Source of the DNA: Doris montereyensis
Taxonomy: Eukaryota > Mollusca > Gastropoda > Nudibranchia > Dorididae
DNA length: 64,000 nucleotides
Direction of reading: 5' to 3'
NCBI GenBank assembly: GCA_037039925.1
Contig: JAXRKP010001029.1
Span: 32,501-96,500 of the forward strand
Shown here: one piece after another, positions 12,689 through 24,376 of the stretch
Layout: each line of letters starts with the position of its first letter
Numbering within the stretch: position 1 is the stretch's first letter
Notes under the pieces: model-generated
Databases searched by the model: none
The model's input: the letters and a program-made list of their open reading frames with translations, nothing else
Told to the model about the DNA's origin: nothing
Position numbers and translations under genes: made by a program

Positions 12689-14215
12689 AGCACGAGTCTC
12701 CTGCTGCCTTGCAGGCAGGTCTTGGCCGACCAACGACTAAGGAGTTAACCTGAAAGAAAACAGCAACCTGCTGCCTTGTAGGCTGGTCTTGAATGACCAA
12801 AAGCTAAGGGAGTTAACCTTGACAGAAAATAACAAGGCCTGGTAAAGGGGGCTCAAGGTGGCAGCCCCAGCATCTATCTAAGGTACAGTGGGCTAATCCC
12901 CTGCTTATCCAAAACCTAACTGATTTAGAGAAACAAATGTAATATACCTGGCTTGACCTTTCAACGTGAACATGGAAACGAACACGGACTGTGATATTTG
13001 GCACAGGGAATGTTAGGGCAATAAATGGAAAAGAGTTAAAATTAGCTGAAGTAATGAATAATTTCAAAGTACATTGTAGATATTTTGGCCATTACAGAAA
13101 CAAGGAAAAAAGGACAAGGATCGAATCTATTTTAATCTTCTCAGGAGTAGATGTCAAAGATAGAGCTAGAGCAGGAGTAGGCCTCCTAGTGCATAAAAGG
13201 CAAGAAAAGCTACTAGAAAGCTGGAAATTCATAAGCCCACGGCTATTACAGGTAAGTATTAATATTAAACCCAAAGGATGAGAAATCAAATTATCAATAG
13301 CTTATGGACCAAACGAAGATGCTACTAGAGAAGAAAAAGATATCTTCAAAAACGATTTACAAATAGCTGCAGAGAATCTTAAACACAAACAGAAACTAAT
13401 GCTTTTAGGAGATTTAAACGCTAGAGTAGGCAACAATGTAGAAATGTCAGGAGTAATAGGTAAAAAAGGAGAGACAACTTCTCCAAATGGAGAGAGACTA
13501 ATAGATTTTTGCAAAATTCTAAGCAAACACCTTTTTTCCTCATAAAGATATCCACAAATATACAAGAGTAAATGAAAACAGGTGTGAAAAGTTAATGATA
13601 GACTACATAATAGTTAGCAGCTCCTTTTTTACAGTACATTGGATGCAAGAGTAAACGGAGGAGCAGAAATATTTAGTGATCATCACTTAGTGATTGCCAA
13701 AATGAGACTACTGACAGAAGAAAACAAACAGGAAAGGAAAGAGAAGAAAGCTACTAAACTCAAAATAGAGGAACTACATAAACCAGTAGTAAAACAGGTA
13801 TACCAATCTAGGATAAAAAGATTTATCAGTGAAAGACAGATGGATCTGAATGATAGCACAATAGAGTACAGGCAGCTGCAAATACTGAAATGAAATATCT
13901 AAGAAGAGTAGTAGGGAAAACTAAAAGAGACAAAATCAGAAACACAACAAGAGATCAAACCAAAGCAGATGGCATAAAAGCTAAGATAGAAATAAATCAA
14001 TTGAGATGGTTTGGGCATGTAAGCAGACTGAATGACTATAGAATAGCTATATCAGTATACAGTGCTAAAGCCCAAAGGTAAAAAACCAAAAGGCAGACCT
14101 CGGAGAAAGTGGGAAGAAGATATAAAAGAGGCATTGAAGCATAAAATTTAACTCCTTTGAAGGAAACAAAAAATGCCAGGCCAGGGCATCTGAAGAAAAG
14201 GTCATCTCGGGCATA
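12689..14215 (+). mobile_element. RTE-like LINE, internally deleted (5' region, endonuclease and ORF2 C-terminus; no RT core)
   Basis: A two-copy direct repeat (about 12689-12760 and 12765-12835; CTGCTGCCTTG) may be the 5' untranslated region. From about 12990, in shifting frames, an apurinic-type endonuclease is readable: VIFGTGNVRAINGKELKLAE, SGVDVKDRARAGVGLLVHKR, a SIAYGPNEDATREEKD block, LMLLGDLNARVG, and AEIFSDHHLVIAKMRL. The GDLNARVG and SDHH motifs are standard for this enzyme. At about 13885 the sequence jumps to the ORF2 C-terminus (MKYLRRVVGKTKRDKIRNTT, LRWFGHVSRLN). The whole reverse transcriptase is missing. Several stops show that it is dead. The 3' end passes directly into the 43-bp minisatellite. 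Confidence 0.8.
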
Positions 14216-17200
14216 TGAACCCACACACCAAAAGGTAGAATGGCAACTGATAAAGAAAGCGAAAGGTAGAATGGGAACTGATAAGAAAGGAACCATACAC
14301 GAAAGGTAGAATGGGAACTGATAAAGAAAGGAACCCATACACCCTGATAAAAGAAAGGAACCCATCATACAACGAAAGGTAGAATGGGAACTCCTGAAGA
14401 AAGGTCATCAAAGGTAGAATGGGAGCTATAAAGAAAGGAACCCATACACACGAAAGGTAGAATGGGAACTGATAAAAGGAACCCATACACCGAAAGGTAG
14501 AATGGGAACTGATAAAGAAAAGGAACTGATAAAGAAAGAAACCCATACACCGAAAGGTAGAATGGGAACTGATAAAAAAGGAACCCATACACCGAAAGGT
14601 AGAATGGGAACTGATAAAGAAAGGAACCCATACACCGAAAGGTAGAATAGGAACTGATAAAAGAAAGGAACCCATACACGAAAGGTAGAATGGGAACTGA
14701 TAAAGAAAGGAACCCATACACCTGATAAAGAAAGGAAATACACCGAAAGGTAGAATGGGAACTGATAAAGAAAGGAACCCATACACCGAAAGGTAGAAAC
14801 CGAAAGGTAGAATGGGAACTGATAAAGAAAAGAAACCCATACAACGAAAGGTAGAATGGGAACTGATAAAGAAAGGAACCCATACACCGAAAGGTAGAAT
14901 GGGAACTGATAAAGAAAGGAACCCATACACCGAAAGGTAGAATGGGAACTGATAAAGAAAGGAACCCATACAACGAAATAGGAACTGATGAACCCATACA
15001 CCGAAAGGTAGAATGGAACTGATAAAGAAAGGAACCCATACACCGAAAGGTAGAATGGGAACTGATAAAGAAAGGAACCCATACCGAAAGGTAGAATGGC
15101 AACTGATAAAGAAAGGAACCCATACATCGAAAGGTAGAATGGGAACTGATAAAGAAAGGAACACCATACACCTAAAGGTAGAATGGGAATGGCAACTGAT
15201 AAAGAAAGGAACCCATACACCGAAAGGTAGAATGGCAACTGATGATAAAGAAAAGGAACCCATACACCGAAAGGTAGAATGGGAACTGATAAAGAAAGGA
15301 ACCCATACACCGAAAGGTAGAATAGAAGGAACTGATAAAGAAAGGAACACCATAGAACAACTGATAAAGAAAGGTAGAATAGAATGGCAACTGATACACC
15401 GAAAGAGAAGAACTGATAAAGAAAGGAACCCATACACCAAAAGGTAGAATGGGAACTGATAAAGAAAGGAACCCATGATAAAGAAAGGAACCCATACACC
15501 GGAAAGGTAGAATGGGAACTGATAAAGAAAGGAACCCATACACCGAAAGGTAGAATGGGAACTGATAAAGAAAAGGAACCCATACACCAAAAGAAGGATA
15601 GAATGGGAACTGATAAAGAGAATGGGAACCCATACACCGAAAGGTAGAATGGGAACTGATAAAGAAAGGAACCCATACACCGAAGGTAGAATGGCAACTG
15701 ATAAAGAAAGGAACCCATACACCGAAAGGTAGAATGGCAACTGATAAAGAAAGGAACCCATACACGAAGGTAGAATGGCAACTGATAAAGAAAAGGAACC
15801 CATACACCCGAAGGTAGAATGGCAACTGATAAAGAAAGGAACCCATACACGAAAGGTAGACTGATAAGCTGATAAGAAAGGAACCCATACACCGAAAAGG
15901 TAGAATGGCAACTGATAAAGAAAGGAACCCATACACCGAAAGGTAGAATGGCAACTGATAAAGAAAGGAACCCATACACGAAGGTAGAATGGCAACTGAT
16001 AAAGAAAAGAACCCATACACGAAAGGTAGAATGGCAACTGATAAAGAAAGGAACCCATACACCGAAAGGTAGAATGGCAACTGATAAAGAAAGGAACCCA
16101 TACACCGAAAGGTAGAATGGCAACGAAAGGTAGAATGGGAACTGATAAAGAAAGGAACCCATACACCAAAAAAGGTAGAATGGCAACTGATAAAGAAAGG
16201 AACCCCACCGAAAGGTAGAATGGGAAGTGATAAAGAAAGGTACACCGAAAGAGAATGGCAACTGCAATGATAAAGAAAGGAACCCATACACCAAAAGGTA
16301 GAATGGCAACTGATAAAGAAAGGAACCCATACACCAAAAAAGGTAGAATGCAGAATGGCAACTGATAAAGAAAGGAACCCATACACCGAAAGGTAAATGG
16401 GAACTGTTAAAGAAAGGAACCCATGCACCGAAAGGTAGAATGGGAACTGATAAAGAAAGGAACCCATACACCGAAAGGTAGAATGGGAACTGATAAAGAA
16501 AGGAACCCATACACCGAAAGGTAGAATGGGATAAAGAAAGGAACCCTGATAAAGAAAGGAACCCATACACCAAAAGGTAGAAAAGGTAGAATGGCAACTG
16601 ATAAAGAAAGGAACCCATACACCGAATGGGTAGAATGGCAACTGATAAAGAAAGGGACCCCATACACCGAAAGGTAGAATGGCAACTGATAAACGAACCC
16701 AAGGAAATACGAAAGGTAGAATGGGAACTGATAAAGAAAGGAACCCATACACCGAAAGGTAGAATGGCAACTGATAAAGAAAGGAACCCATACACCGAAA
16801 GGTAGAAATGGCAACTGATAAAGAAAGGAACCCATACACCGAAAGGTAGAATGGCAACTGATAAAGAAAGGAACCCATTAGAATGGCAACTGATAAGAAA
16901 GGTTGAATGGCAACTGATAACGAAAGGAACCCATACACCGAAAGGTAGAATGGCAACTGATAAAGAAAGGAACCCATACACCGAAAGGTAGAATACTGAT
17001 AAAGAAAAGGAACCCATACACCGAAAGGTAGAATGGCAACTGATAGAATGGGAACCCATACACCGAAAGGTAGAATGGATGATAAAGAAAGGAACCCATA
17101 CACCGAAAGGTAGAATGGGAACTGATTTGATACGAAAGGTAGAATGGCAACTGATAACGAAAGGAACCCATACATCGAAAGGTAGAATTCATTACACCTA

Positions 17201-17930
17201 GAATGGGCAACATAACGAAAGGAAAATGAAATAATGGGAACTGATAACGAAAGGAACCCATAATGGCAACAAAGTAATGGAACTGATAACGAAAGTTACA
17301 CCGAAAGGTAGAATGGCAACTGATAAAGAAAGGAACCCATACACCGAAAGGTAAAATGGCAAATATAACGAAAGGTACACCGAAAGGTAAAATGGCAACT
17401 GATAAAGAAAGGAACCCATACACCGAAAGTAAAAATGGCAACTGATAAAGAAAGGAACATACACCGAAAGGTAAAATATAAAGAAAGGTACACCGAGAGG
17501 TAGAATGGCAACTGATAAAGAAAGGAACACCGGAAGGTATGGGAACTGATAAACAAATACAGAAAGGTAAAAATGGCAACTGATAAAGAAAGGAACCCAT
17601 AGACCGAAAGGTAGAATGGCAAGAGTAAGGAACCCATACACCGAAAGGTAGAAGAATGGCAACTGATAAGAAAGGAGGTAGAATGGCAACTGATAACGAA
17701 AGGAACCCATACACCGAAAGGTAAATGGCAACTGATAACGAAAGGAACCCATACACCGAAAGGTAGAATGGCAACTGATAACGAAAGGGAACCCATACAC
17801 CGAAAGGTAGAATGGCAACTGATAAAGAAAGGAACCCATGAAGATAAAGAAAGGAACCCATACACCGAAAGGTAGAAAATAATCGAAAGGTAGAATGGCA
17901 ACTGATAAAGAAAGGAACCCATCCCAGGAT
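14216..17930. repeat. 43-bp minisatellite derived from a LINE 3' end
   Basis: Unit of 43 bp containing GGAACCCATACACCGAAAGG followed by TAGAATGGGAACTGATAAAG; about 86 units fit. It starts exactly where the RTE-like LINE ends. The left part mostly has GGGAACTG; the middle and right have GGCAACTG, and the far right adds GATAACGAAAGG. The unit length is not a multiple of three, so the open frames seen on the minus strand cycle through the three phases. They are repeat artefacts, not a gene. Confidence 0.95.
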
Positions 17931-18056
17931 GTTTCTGAACTAGTCTGACATCAAGTGATAATAATCAACTCCCTGGAAGGGACATTATGGTCCTGTCGGA
18001 CGTATCCATTTTTAGAATTTCAGAATGAAGCACAAGTTAGTGATAGTGATAGTAAA
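17931..18056. other. Short non-coding spacer
   Basis: Unique-looking sequence between the 43-bp array and a reversed SINE; nothing recognised. Confidence 0.4.
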
Positions 18057-18297
18057 ATTTAAGGCCATTACCCAAGAGCCGGAGCGTTAGTAGCGTTGAG
18101 TCAAGTGATAATAATCACCTTTGACAGGACGCTGTCTGACTCAAGTTTTTACTCCCAAGTTAGTGTCAAGTGGGGAACATGCGTGTTACGTACCTTTCCC
18201 AAGGAGCACAACGCCAGGCCTGGCTTTGCCAGGATTGAACCCGGGACCTCATGATCCCCAGTCCAGAAGCCTGACCACTCAGCCACCGACACCACTG
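18057..18297 (-). mobile_element. tRNA-derived SINE, family A, reversed
   Basis: On the minus strand it reads GTGTCGGTGGCTGAGTGGTC, a B-box-like GGGTTCAATCC, then the body words found in the other copies (GCACCTGGG-like segment, AGTAAAAAC, GGTGATTATTATCAC-like stem) and a GGCCTTAA end. It shares these in order with copies at 18647, 33205, 44205 and 55931. Confidence 0.75.
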
Positions 18298-18464
18298 ATA
18301 ATATAGTGTACATGACACTAGCCTGTCACGTGTTTCTATTTCCAAGCTAATAGTAATACATGTAGTGATATGCTGGTACATGTGTGTGTACCCATTTTAC
18401 ATCTGGGTCGAGTGGAAAAATGCTTCTAAAGCGTTTTTGTCAAAGGGAGAAGTAGTCAGGTCTA

Positions 18465-18538
18465 ACTTATGTATAATTACTTTATGCTATGTGTATTGCC
18501 AACTTATGTATAATTACTATATGCTATGTGTATTGCCA
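18465..18538. repeat. Two-copy 36-bp tandem duplication
   Basis: ACTTATGTATAATTACT followed by a TATGCTATGTGTATTGCC-type half occurs twice in succession, with one or two mismatches. Confidence 0.6.
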
Positions 18539-18646
18539 GAATTCAACCACAGGAACTAACACTAACACTTACAATCCTAATGCTGGCATTCTGACCAGTG
18601 TCACCAGCAAATAAAAATTATATTGGTTACTGCTAGCTTTGTCGCA

Positions 18647-18945
18647 TCGGGTGGCCGAGTAGCTAGGCTGTTGGATTTTTGGGAGCATGAGGTCATGGGT
18701 TCATCTCTAGCAAAATTAGTTCCGATGTTGTGTTCCTTGGGAAAGACACGTAAGCCACATTTTCCCACTCAACCTAGGTGCAAATGAGTACAAGCACTAA
18801 ATCGGGAGTAAAGACCTGCATCAGACCAGTGTCCTGTATAGGGAGGAGGTGATTATCTCCGTTCCGCTTCACACTATAGAAACCAGGATAAGCTCTGGGT
18901 GTATGGGCCGTAATGGCCTTGGACTTGAAGGAACTTTACTTTACT
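18647..18945 (+). mobile_element. tRNA-derived SINE, family A, full-length
   Basis: Head GGTGGCCGAGTAGCTAGGCT (A-box-like), then a GGGTTCATCTC B-box remnant. Body words follow: TTGTGTTCCTTGGGAAAGAC, CAGACCAGTGTCCTG, GGTGATTATC, and the tail GGGCCGTAATGGCC. Length is about 300 bp. No tRNA isotype can be assigned and it is not a functional tRNA. Confidence 0.75.
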
Positions 18946-19825
18946 TACTGCTAGATTGCTTTGCTGATTTAACGATGGATTTTTATTTTCAGGAGGTGAG
19001 GGTGATTAGGTTCATGCATGAAGCCAAGAACATCATTTGTTTAAGGGGAGATGATAAATTTGCCTCCTACCCCTACACTTGATTTTAAACAAGACATGAC
19101 TAAAATTTGACTTTGTCTCTTAATATTCATACATTATGTTGAAATACATGTGGTATAATGTTCATGCCTCAAAATAGGCCATAACATGGAATTATTGGAA
19201 TACATATAGTATATATGTATGTTTGCTGAATTTCTACAATTAGGATGCAACTAATAATAGCAGTTTCTTATCTCAGAACACATATAAATCAAAGTATAAA
19301 AATCTAATAATAATGTAAAATATACTACATGTACTAATAATAATAACAACAAATAAATAATAGTAAAATTTGAATGAAACTAAAACATTTCATGGCAAAG
19401 ACAATTTATTTATTTATTTGTACAAATGTAGTAATCAAAGAAAGGATACACATGTACATCATGAAAATGCATCTAGTTGAAAATGTTGTGTTATTACAAC
19501 ACATGCACCACATACATAATGCACACATCCATCCTTTTAAATGATTTATATACGTGTACATGTACTGGCAGACTCTAAGACATGTATACCAACAAGCACG
19601 TAAATGTGACAAAGATTTCTATTATTATACGTTTATCATAACTTAAATCATGTATATGAATAATATAATAAAATATTCAGCACACTCCATACATCTTCCA
19701 ATAAATAAGTTCTCTAAGTTTAACCTCAGCCACAGATTGCTTGCTTGTTAGTTTAATTGAGGTTTACACCATCCACCATTGTGGTGATCTCAGACACAGA
19801 TAAAAACATAGGAGAGTCAATCACC
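18946..19825. other. Non-coding AT-rich stretch
   Basis: AT-rich DNA with small TAA/AATAA runs near 19330-19360. No gene is supported. A reversed copy of a short dispersed repeat (family C) lies at about 19742-19800. Confidence 0.4.
19742..19800 (-). repeat. Short dispersed repeat, family C, reversed end fragment
   Basis: Reverse complement reads CTGAGATCACCACAATGGTG followed by GATGG, matching the hairpin end of the copies at 44800, 45100 and 33590. Confidence 0.5.
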
Positions 19826-20090
19826 CCATTTCATTGAGACAATGAGCATTACAAAGAACGACATGTGTAACGCTTATCTCATTTCATTGAGACAATGAGC
19901 ATTACAAAGAACGACATGTGTAACGCTTATCTCATTTCATTGAGACAATGAGCATTACAAAGAACGACATGTGTAACGCTTATCTCATTTCATTGAGACA
20001 ATGAGCATTACAAAGAACGACATGTGTAACGCTTATCTCATTTCATTGAGACAATGAGCATTACAAAGAACGACATGTGTAACGCTTATC
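19826..20090. repeat. Perfect 53-bp tandem repeat, five copies
   Basis: Five units of 53 bp containing CATTTCATTGAGACAATGAG and GAACGACATGTGTAACGC. Copies begin at 19826, 19879, 19932, 19985 and 20038. Apart from the first two bases of the first copy, I see no differences between copies, which indicates a very recent expansion or strong homogenisation. Confidence 0.95.
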
Positions 20091-20904
20091 TCACTTCGTG
20101 AGTTTGTAATCACAACGACACTGATTCATAAACTTTGGCTGGCACAGGTGTTTTTTCACAACGTTGTACACCTAGGAAAAGTATGTAACTCTGCTTTCCT
20201 TGCTCGACTCAGGTGTGACCCAGCTACAGGTAGAGAAATATCTTGTCAGTGTCAGTGTTAGTGTGCGAAGCGCGTAACAGGTTGCTGTACTGTATGGTAT
20301 GCTCCCAAGGGAGTTGAGCAGGACTTTGGACTGAAATGGCCTGCTGGGGGATAAATTATGTACAATTAGTTTGCCTGCACTCGTGCAGGGATACAGACTA
20401 TAAATCGGTCTTTATCTGCATGTTTTAGACAGGACACTGGTCTGTCGCAGGTTTTACTATCCCTGCTGATACTGGTACTCAGGTACCCATTTGCCCCTGG
20501 TTGAATATGAAGGGGTTTTTTTTGTTCATTACTGTCTTTCACACTTATATAGAGAAATTAATTCCATAATAATATAAGAAGATCAATTGTGAAATTTTAC
20601 AAAATAATTTGACATAGTCCGATTAGTCCAACATTGGGAGAAATAACGAAATCGGAATTTCACCCTGATACTGGCACACAACTCAAACTATCACATACAT
20701 ATATTGTATATAAATGTAATCCAAATGCTAAAAGAAAAGGTAACAAACAGTGATGATAAATCCATTGGTGCAATGACGGGCATTATTTACAATTAGAGCA
20801 AACACAATAATCATTGCGTAAGTGAAAGATTTTAAACGCTTGATAAAATTTTAATCGCTTTATCGTCATTAGACCAATTATTTATCACATATCAAATAAA
20901 GCTA
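20091..20904. other. Non-coding stretch with a diverged SINE piece
   Basis: No gene is seen. About 20425-20515 resembles the body of the family A SINE in reverse (GACAGGACACTGGTCTGTCG, GTACCCATTTGCCCCTGG). The remainder is unassigned. Confidence 0.4.
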
Positions 20905-21156
20905 TATATAGGAGGGGGTGAGATGCAAAAACCGCTATATCCAAAAAAGATAACTTGAGAAAATCAATTTTGTCTCCCCTTTACTTCTACATAAAGCCTG
21001 ATTAATTTGATGTTTAGAGCCGAATTATAAAAGGATATAATATAGTTAGTTTTGAACAAAATGATTTCATCATCAGAAGACGTTTCACTCAAAGTCTGAG
21101 ATTGTGAAAAAACTCATGATATATGTAAAAATGGCGCATCTCACCCCTCATATATA
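20905..21156. mobile_element. MITE-like element with terminal inverted repeats
   Basis: The left end has TATATAGGAGGGGGTGAGAT followed by GC. The right end has GCGCATCTCACCCCTCATAT followed by ATA, which is its inverted complement with small differences. The ends are about 250 bp apart and flanked by TATATA-type sequence. No coding capacity. The superfamily cannot be assigned from this alone. Confidence 0.55.
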
Positions 21157-22254
21157 ATAGTACTACTACAAATACAATAAAAATGTTAGTCTACAGGCCT
21201 TTTAACAAAACCAGTTTGAAGATATGATTGATAGCTGTGCCTCAAACCCACACCACTGGGCCTACATTGTAAAATCATAGCTGCCATTGCCAACCTTTTC
21301 AAATTGAAAGACAGACTGATCGCATGAACTAATTCTAAATGCGCACAGCGCTCTGTAATATTCGGGAAGCATTGATAATGATACTTGAAGTTACACCATT
21401 TTACGTGTTTGTTCTGTCTTTATTAGTGGAGTTGTCACTTATTGTCATATTTCACCATTTGAGGTAAATAACAAACGAAAACCTGCCAATCGCTGGCCTT
21501 TCTGTTGAAGTGGAACCGTAGTCTTTGCAAATTCAGAATGGCGTCTCCAGATTTTAACCAAGAGATCTCTAGTCTCTGTCATTTGTCATTAATTAAGTGT
21601 TTCTTTAAAAACAAAATACAATTAAGCCTCATATATACGTACTTTTCAAAGTAAATACAGACTTACGGACTCAAAGACAAAAAATATATTAAATAAGTTT
21701 TTTACGTTCTGGTTGGCAGCTATGTATTTGTAATATCAAGGAATACTAGCATAGCTACCCTCAGCGATAAAGACATCATTCAAATCGAATTAGGTGAGAA
21801 CGATACCATTCCATCTCCTTAATTATAAAAACTGTTGAAAAAAGCAGCCTAAGTGAATGAAAATTCTATTCAAGGACAGGAAAATAATGAAATCTTCCTT
21901 AATTTACATGCCACTTCAGGAAAGAATTTTTTTCCAAATAAAAACAGTCTTGGGATCATTTAAGAACCTACATGCAAAATATGGTTACTCTTAGTGGCCT
22001 GGCAATAGAGTGTTTGATGCACAAAGAACGACCGTCTAAGAAATAAAATAAACAAATTTATAGAAAAATATCAGACATTAATCAGCGTGGATTGTAACTT
22101 ACATTGATTGCTAGAAAAGTAATGCGTCTACTAACTACTATATCATGCAATTACATGTACCGCTACCTCAGGCTGACTTAAGAGGAAATGACAAGATGAA
22201 AAATAAATGAAATAGTGAAGGGACAGAGGAAGGTCCTACCATCAGTCCCCACCC
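21157..22254. other. Non-coding AT-rich stretch
   Basis: About 1.1 kb with no supported gene, RNA or recognised repeat. Confidence 0.4.
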
Positions 22255-22605
22255 CAACTAGTGAAACTAACAACTTTCTATCCGTTTTATCAGTTCCCAT
22301 TCTATCTTCTCCACGCTACTCTGTCTTGACATTTTCTGTTCCCTTCCATGAAGATTACCTTTCTTTACTTAAGTACATCTTTTATATCTTCTTCTAATTT
22401 TCTCTGAGGTCTGCCTTTTGGTCCTTTACCTTGAGTTTTAGCAATGCATACTGATCTAGCTATTCTTTTATCATTCATTCTGTTTACAAGCCCAAACCAT
22501 CTGAGTTAGATTTATTTTTAGCTTAGTTTTTATGCCATCTGTTTTGTGTTGATCTCTTATTGTGTTTCTGATTTTGTTTTTATTAAGTTTTCCCTATTGA
22601 CGCTG
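22255..22605 (-). mobile_element. RTE-like LINE 3' end, reversed
   Basis: On the minus strand it is collinear with 13900-14280 and 62310-62670: AAAATCAGAAACACAATAAG, GATGGCATAAAAACTAAG, CAGATGGTTTGGGC, AGAATAGCTAGATCAGTATG, GACCTCAGAGAAA. It ends in a single AGATAGAATGGGAACTGATA unit. It therefore carries only one copy of the terminal unit that is amplified at 14.2 kb. Confidence 0.8.
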
Positions 22606-23220
22606 CTCCCCAACTAACAATTAGACTGCATATCTGCATGCAAAGGGAAGCACACAGGTCAACATAAAAATAAAAGAGAGAAGATGAATACTGTTGAAAG
22701 AACATAGAACCCAAGAACAAAATTAAATTGCAACTTCACTGTTCACTGCTAAAGCTATAAGCAATCAAATCACATTCCATTAGAACAGCTTGAATTTAAG
22801 GAGACAAACTATTTATAATTTTAAAAGTATTTTTTTCTTAAATTTTTCATCAAAACCACAGAATCCTTTTAATAAATACATTCCTGATATCACATATGAA
22901 CCTAACACTAACACTGAAAATGAAAAAATTGAGGGGAAGAAATGGCCGTTGTGAAACTGATTGCCACATTGAAATGTACAGTGTACCAGTGTACAAGGCT
23001 CATACAAAATTTCAATTTTTTTTTTAGCTAAAAGAAGTTTACAGGTTCATAACTAACTTAACATCATATTATTACAATAATTATTTTTTTCTTTCTTTTC
23101 TCTGATTTTGTCCCCTTTCTTCTCGACTTACCTAAACCCCTCTTTAAGAATAATTCCTCTGATGCTATTTCCCAAAACCATATAAACTCTCTAACAAAAT
23201 TGGGAAATCACATAAGAACA
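22606..23220. other. Intergenic DNA downstream of TRAIP
   Basis: AT-rich sequence 3' of the TRAIP stop codon (minus strand), presumably containing the 3' UTR near 23220. No canonical AATAAA is obvious on the minus strand close to the stop. Confidence 0.4.
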
Positions 23221-24376
23221 TCATGAGAACGCATTGTTCTCTGCATCCTCAGTCAAATCAATCACAGCGTGCGCATTTCTGGTGGTAGATTTAGCCAGCA
23301 CGGGCTTGTGGCTTTTTGCTAATTTTTCAATCATTTCAGACTGAGAGGAATGGGATCTCTTCTTGACTTTAACCATTTCTGGGGCAAGTGTGCTCGATCC
23401 AGATGAACTTGATAATGAAGTAGGAACTGTTTTGAGAGAGCTTGTTGTAGAAGATGATGATTTTGTAGACAACACATCTTTAAATAGACGATCTACAGGA
23501 AGTGGCTTGTTAAAATGATCCTTCGATATCAAAGGACTTCGTTTGCGAACAGATTTTTTGGGTGCAAATTTGAGCAGCGCTGCCTTTGAAGGGCCGAGTG
23601 GGGTATCAAAACCAGCTCTTCTCGAACCTCCAAACCCGTCGAAAGCTCTTGTTTGGGACGCACCAAACTGTCGCCAATTTGAGACACCCGTTAATTTTTT
23701 CTGCATGATACTGAACTTGGAAAAAGGACAACTGGGTGGTTCATTCTTCTCATGTTCGATTTTTGCCTGTTTGATGGACCTAAACTTGTCGGAAGCCGAG
23801 ACAAAAGGTTTCAGCTTGGACACAGGGGTACTGCTATCAGCAGAGCCATCTCCCTGTTCTTTTCTGTTTGATGAGCATTCGACGTGTCCTCTCTTGCATT
23901 GTCCTCAAACAGATCCACTGAATCATTCAGAGGATCAGAAATTTGTGCAACGCTATCCGTCCTGACACTGACAGGGTTAGTCACTGGTGAATAAGCGACA
24001 TTTGGACTGTCCTCTGTGACAGCAGCAATAAAACTCTGGCTGCCCTCTGTTTTGTCATACTTTAAGGCGCTACGAAGATGGGCAATTTTTCTCCTCTTCT
24101 CGTTGTTCTTCCTTTCCAAGGCAAAAACCTCCTGATCGGCTTTCTCAGCCCGATTATGTAAACCTTTCAAAACTCTTTCGTTCGTATCAATTCCTCTTTA
24201 CAGGAAGTACCTTCCGCTTTCAGCGTCTCCACCTGTTCTCGCAGACTTTTCTTGTCGGACAACGTTTTGTCGTACTCCCCGTTTGATGACGCCCATCATC
24301 TGTGAGAGCTGTTGGACAGACGCCTCTCCTCCACCCGAATAACAGCTTGTGTACACGGCACACTCTTGCTCAGTGG
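23221..24376 (-). CDS. TRAIP: TRAIP terminal exon: coiled coil, low-complexity tail, SUMO-interaction-like C-terminus
   Basis: It starts after a CTAATGTAG acceptor. Reading it through requires one G fewer in the C-run at 24277-24280, one T more at the A-run 24169-24172, and one G more at the C-run 23852-23854 (plus-strand positions). Then a single protein is readable: QQLSQMMGVIK, REYDKTLSDKKSLREQVE, NRAEKADQEVFALERKNNEK, a Ser-rich region, TRAFDGFGG, KKSVRKRSP, and the end VIDLTEDAENNAFS before TGA. VIDLTED matches a SUMO-interaction motif followed by acidic residues. All three breaks are in homopolymers, so base-call errors are more likely than pseudogene decay. Confidence 0.75.

Noticed and set aside
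14202..17861. Large minus-strand open frames up to 877 codons with FLSLSVPILPF-type repeats
   Set aside because: They come from the 43-bp array. The unit is not a multiple of three, so the frame cycles through all phases of the same repeat. The sense of the source LINE is the other strand.
18647..18720. tRNA gene in the SINE head
   Set aside because: The A-box and B-box-like parts do not fold into a complete cloverleaf with an anticodon arm that I can support, and the segment is part of a 300-bp repeated element.
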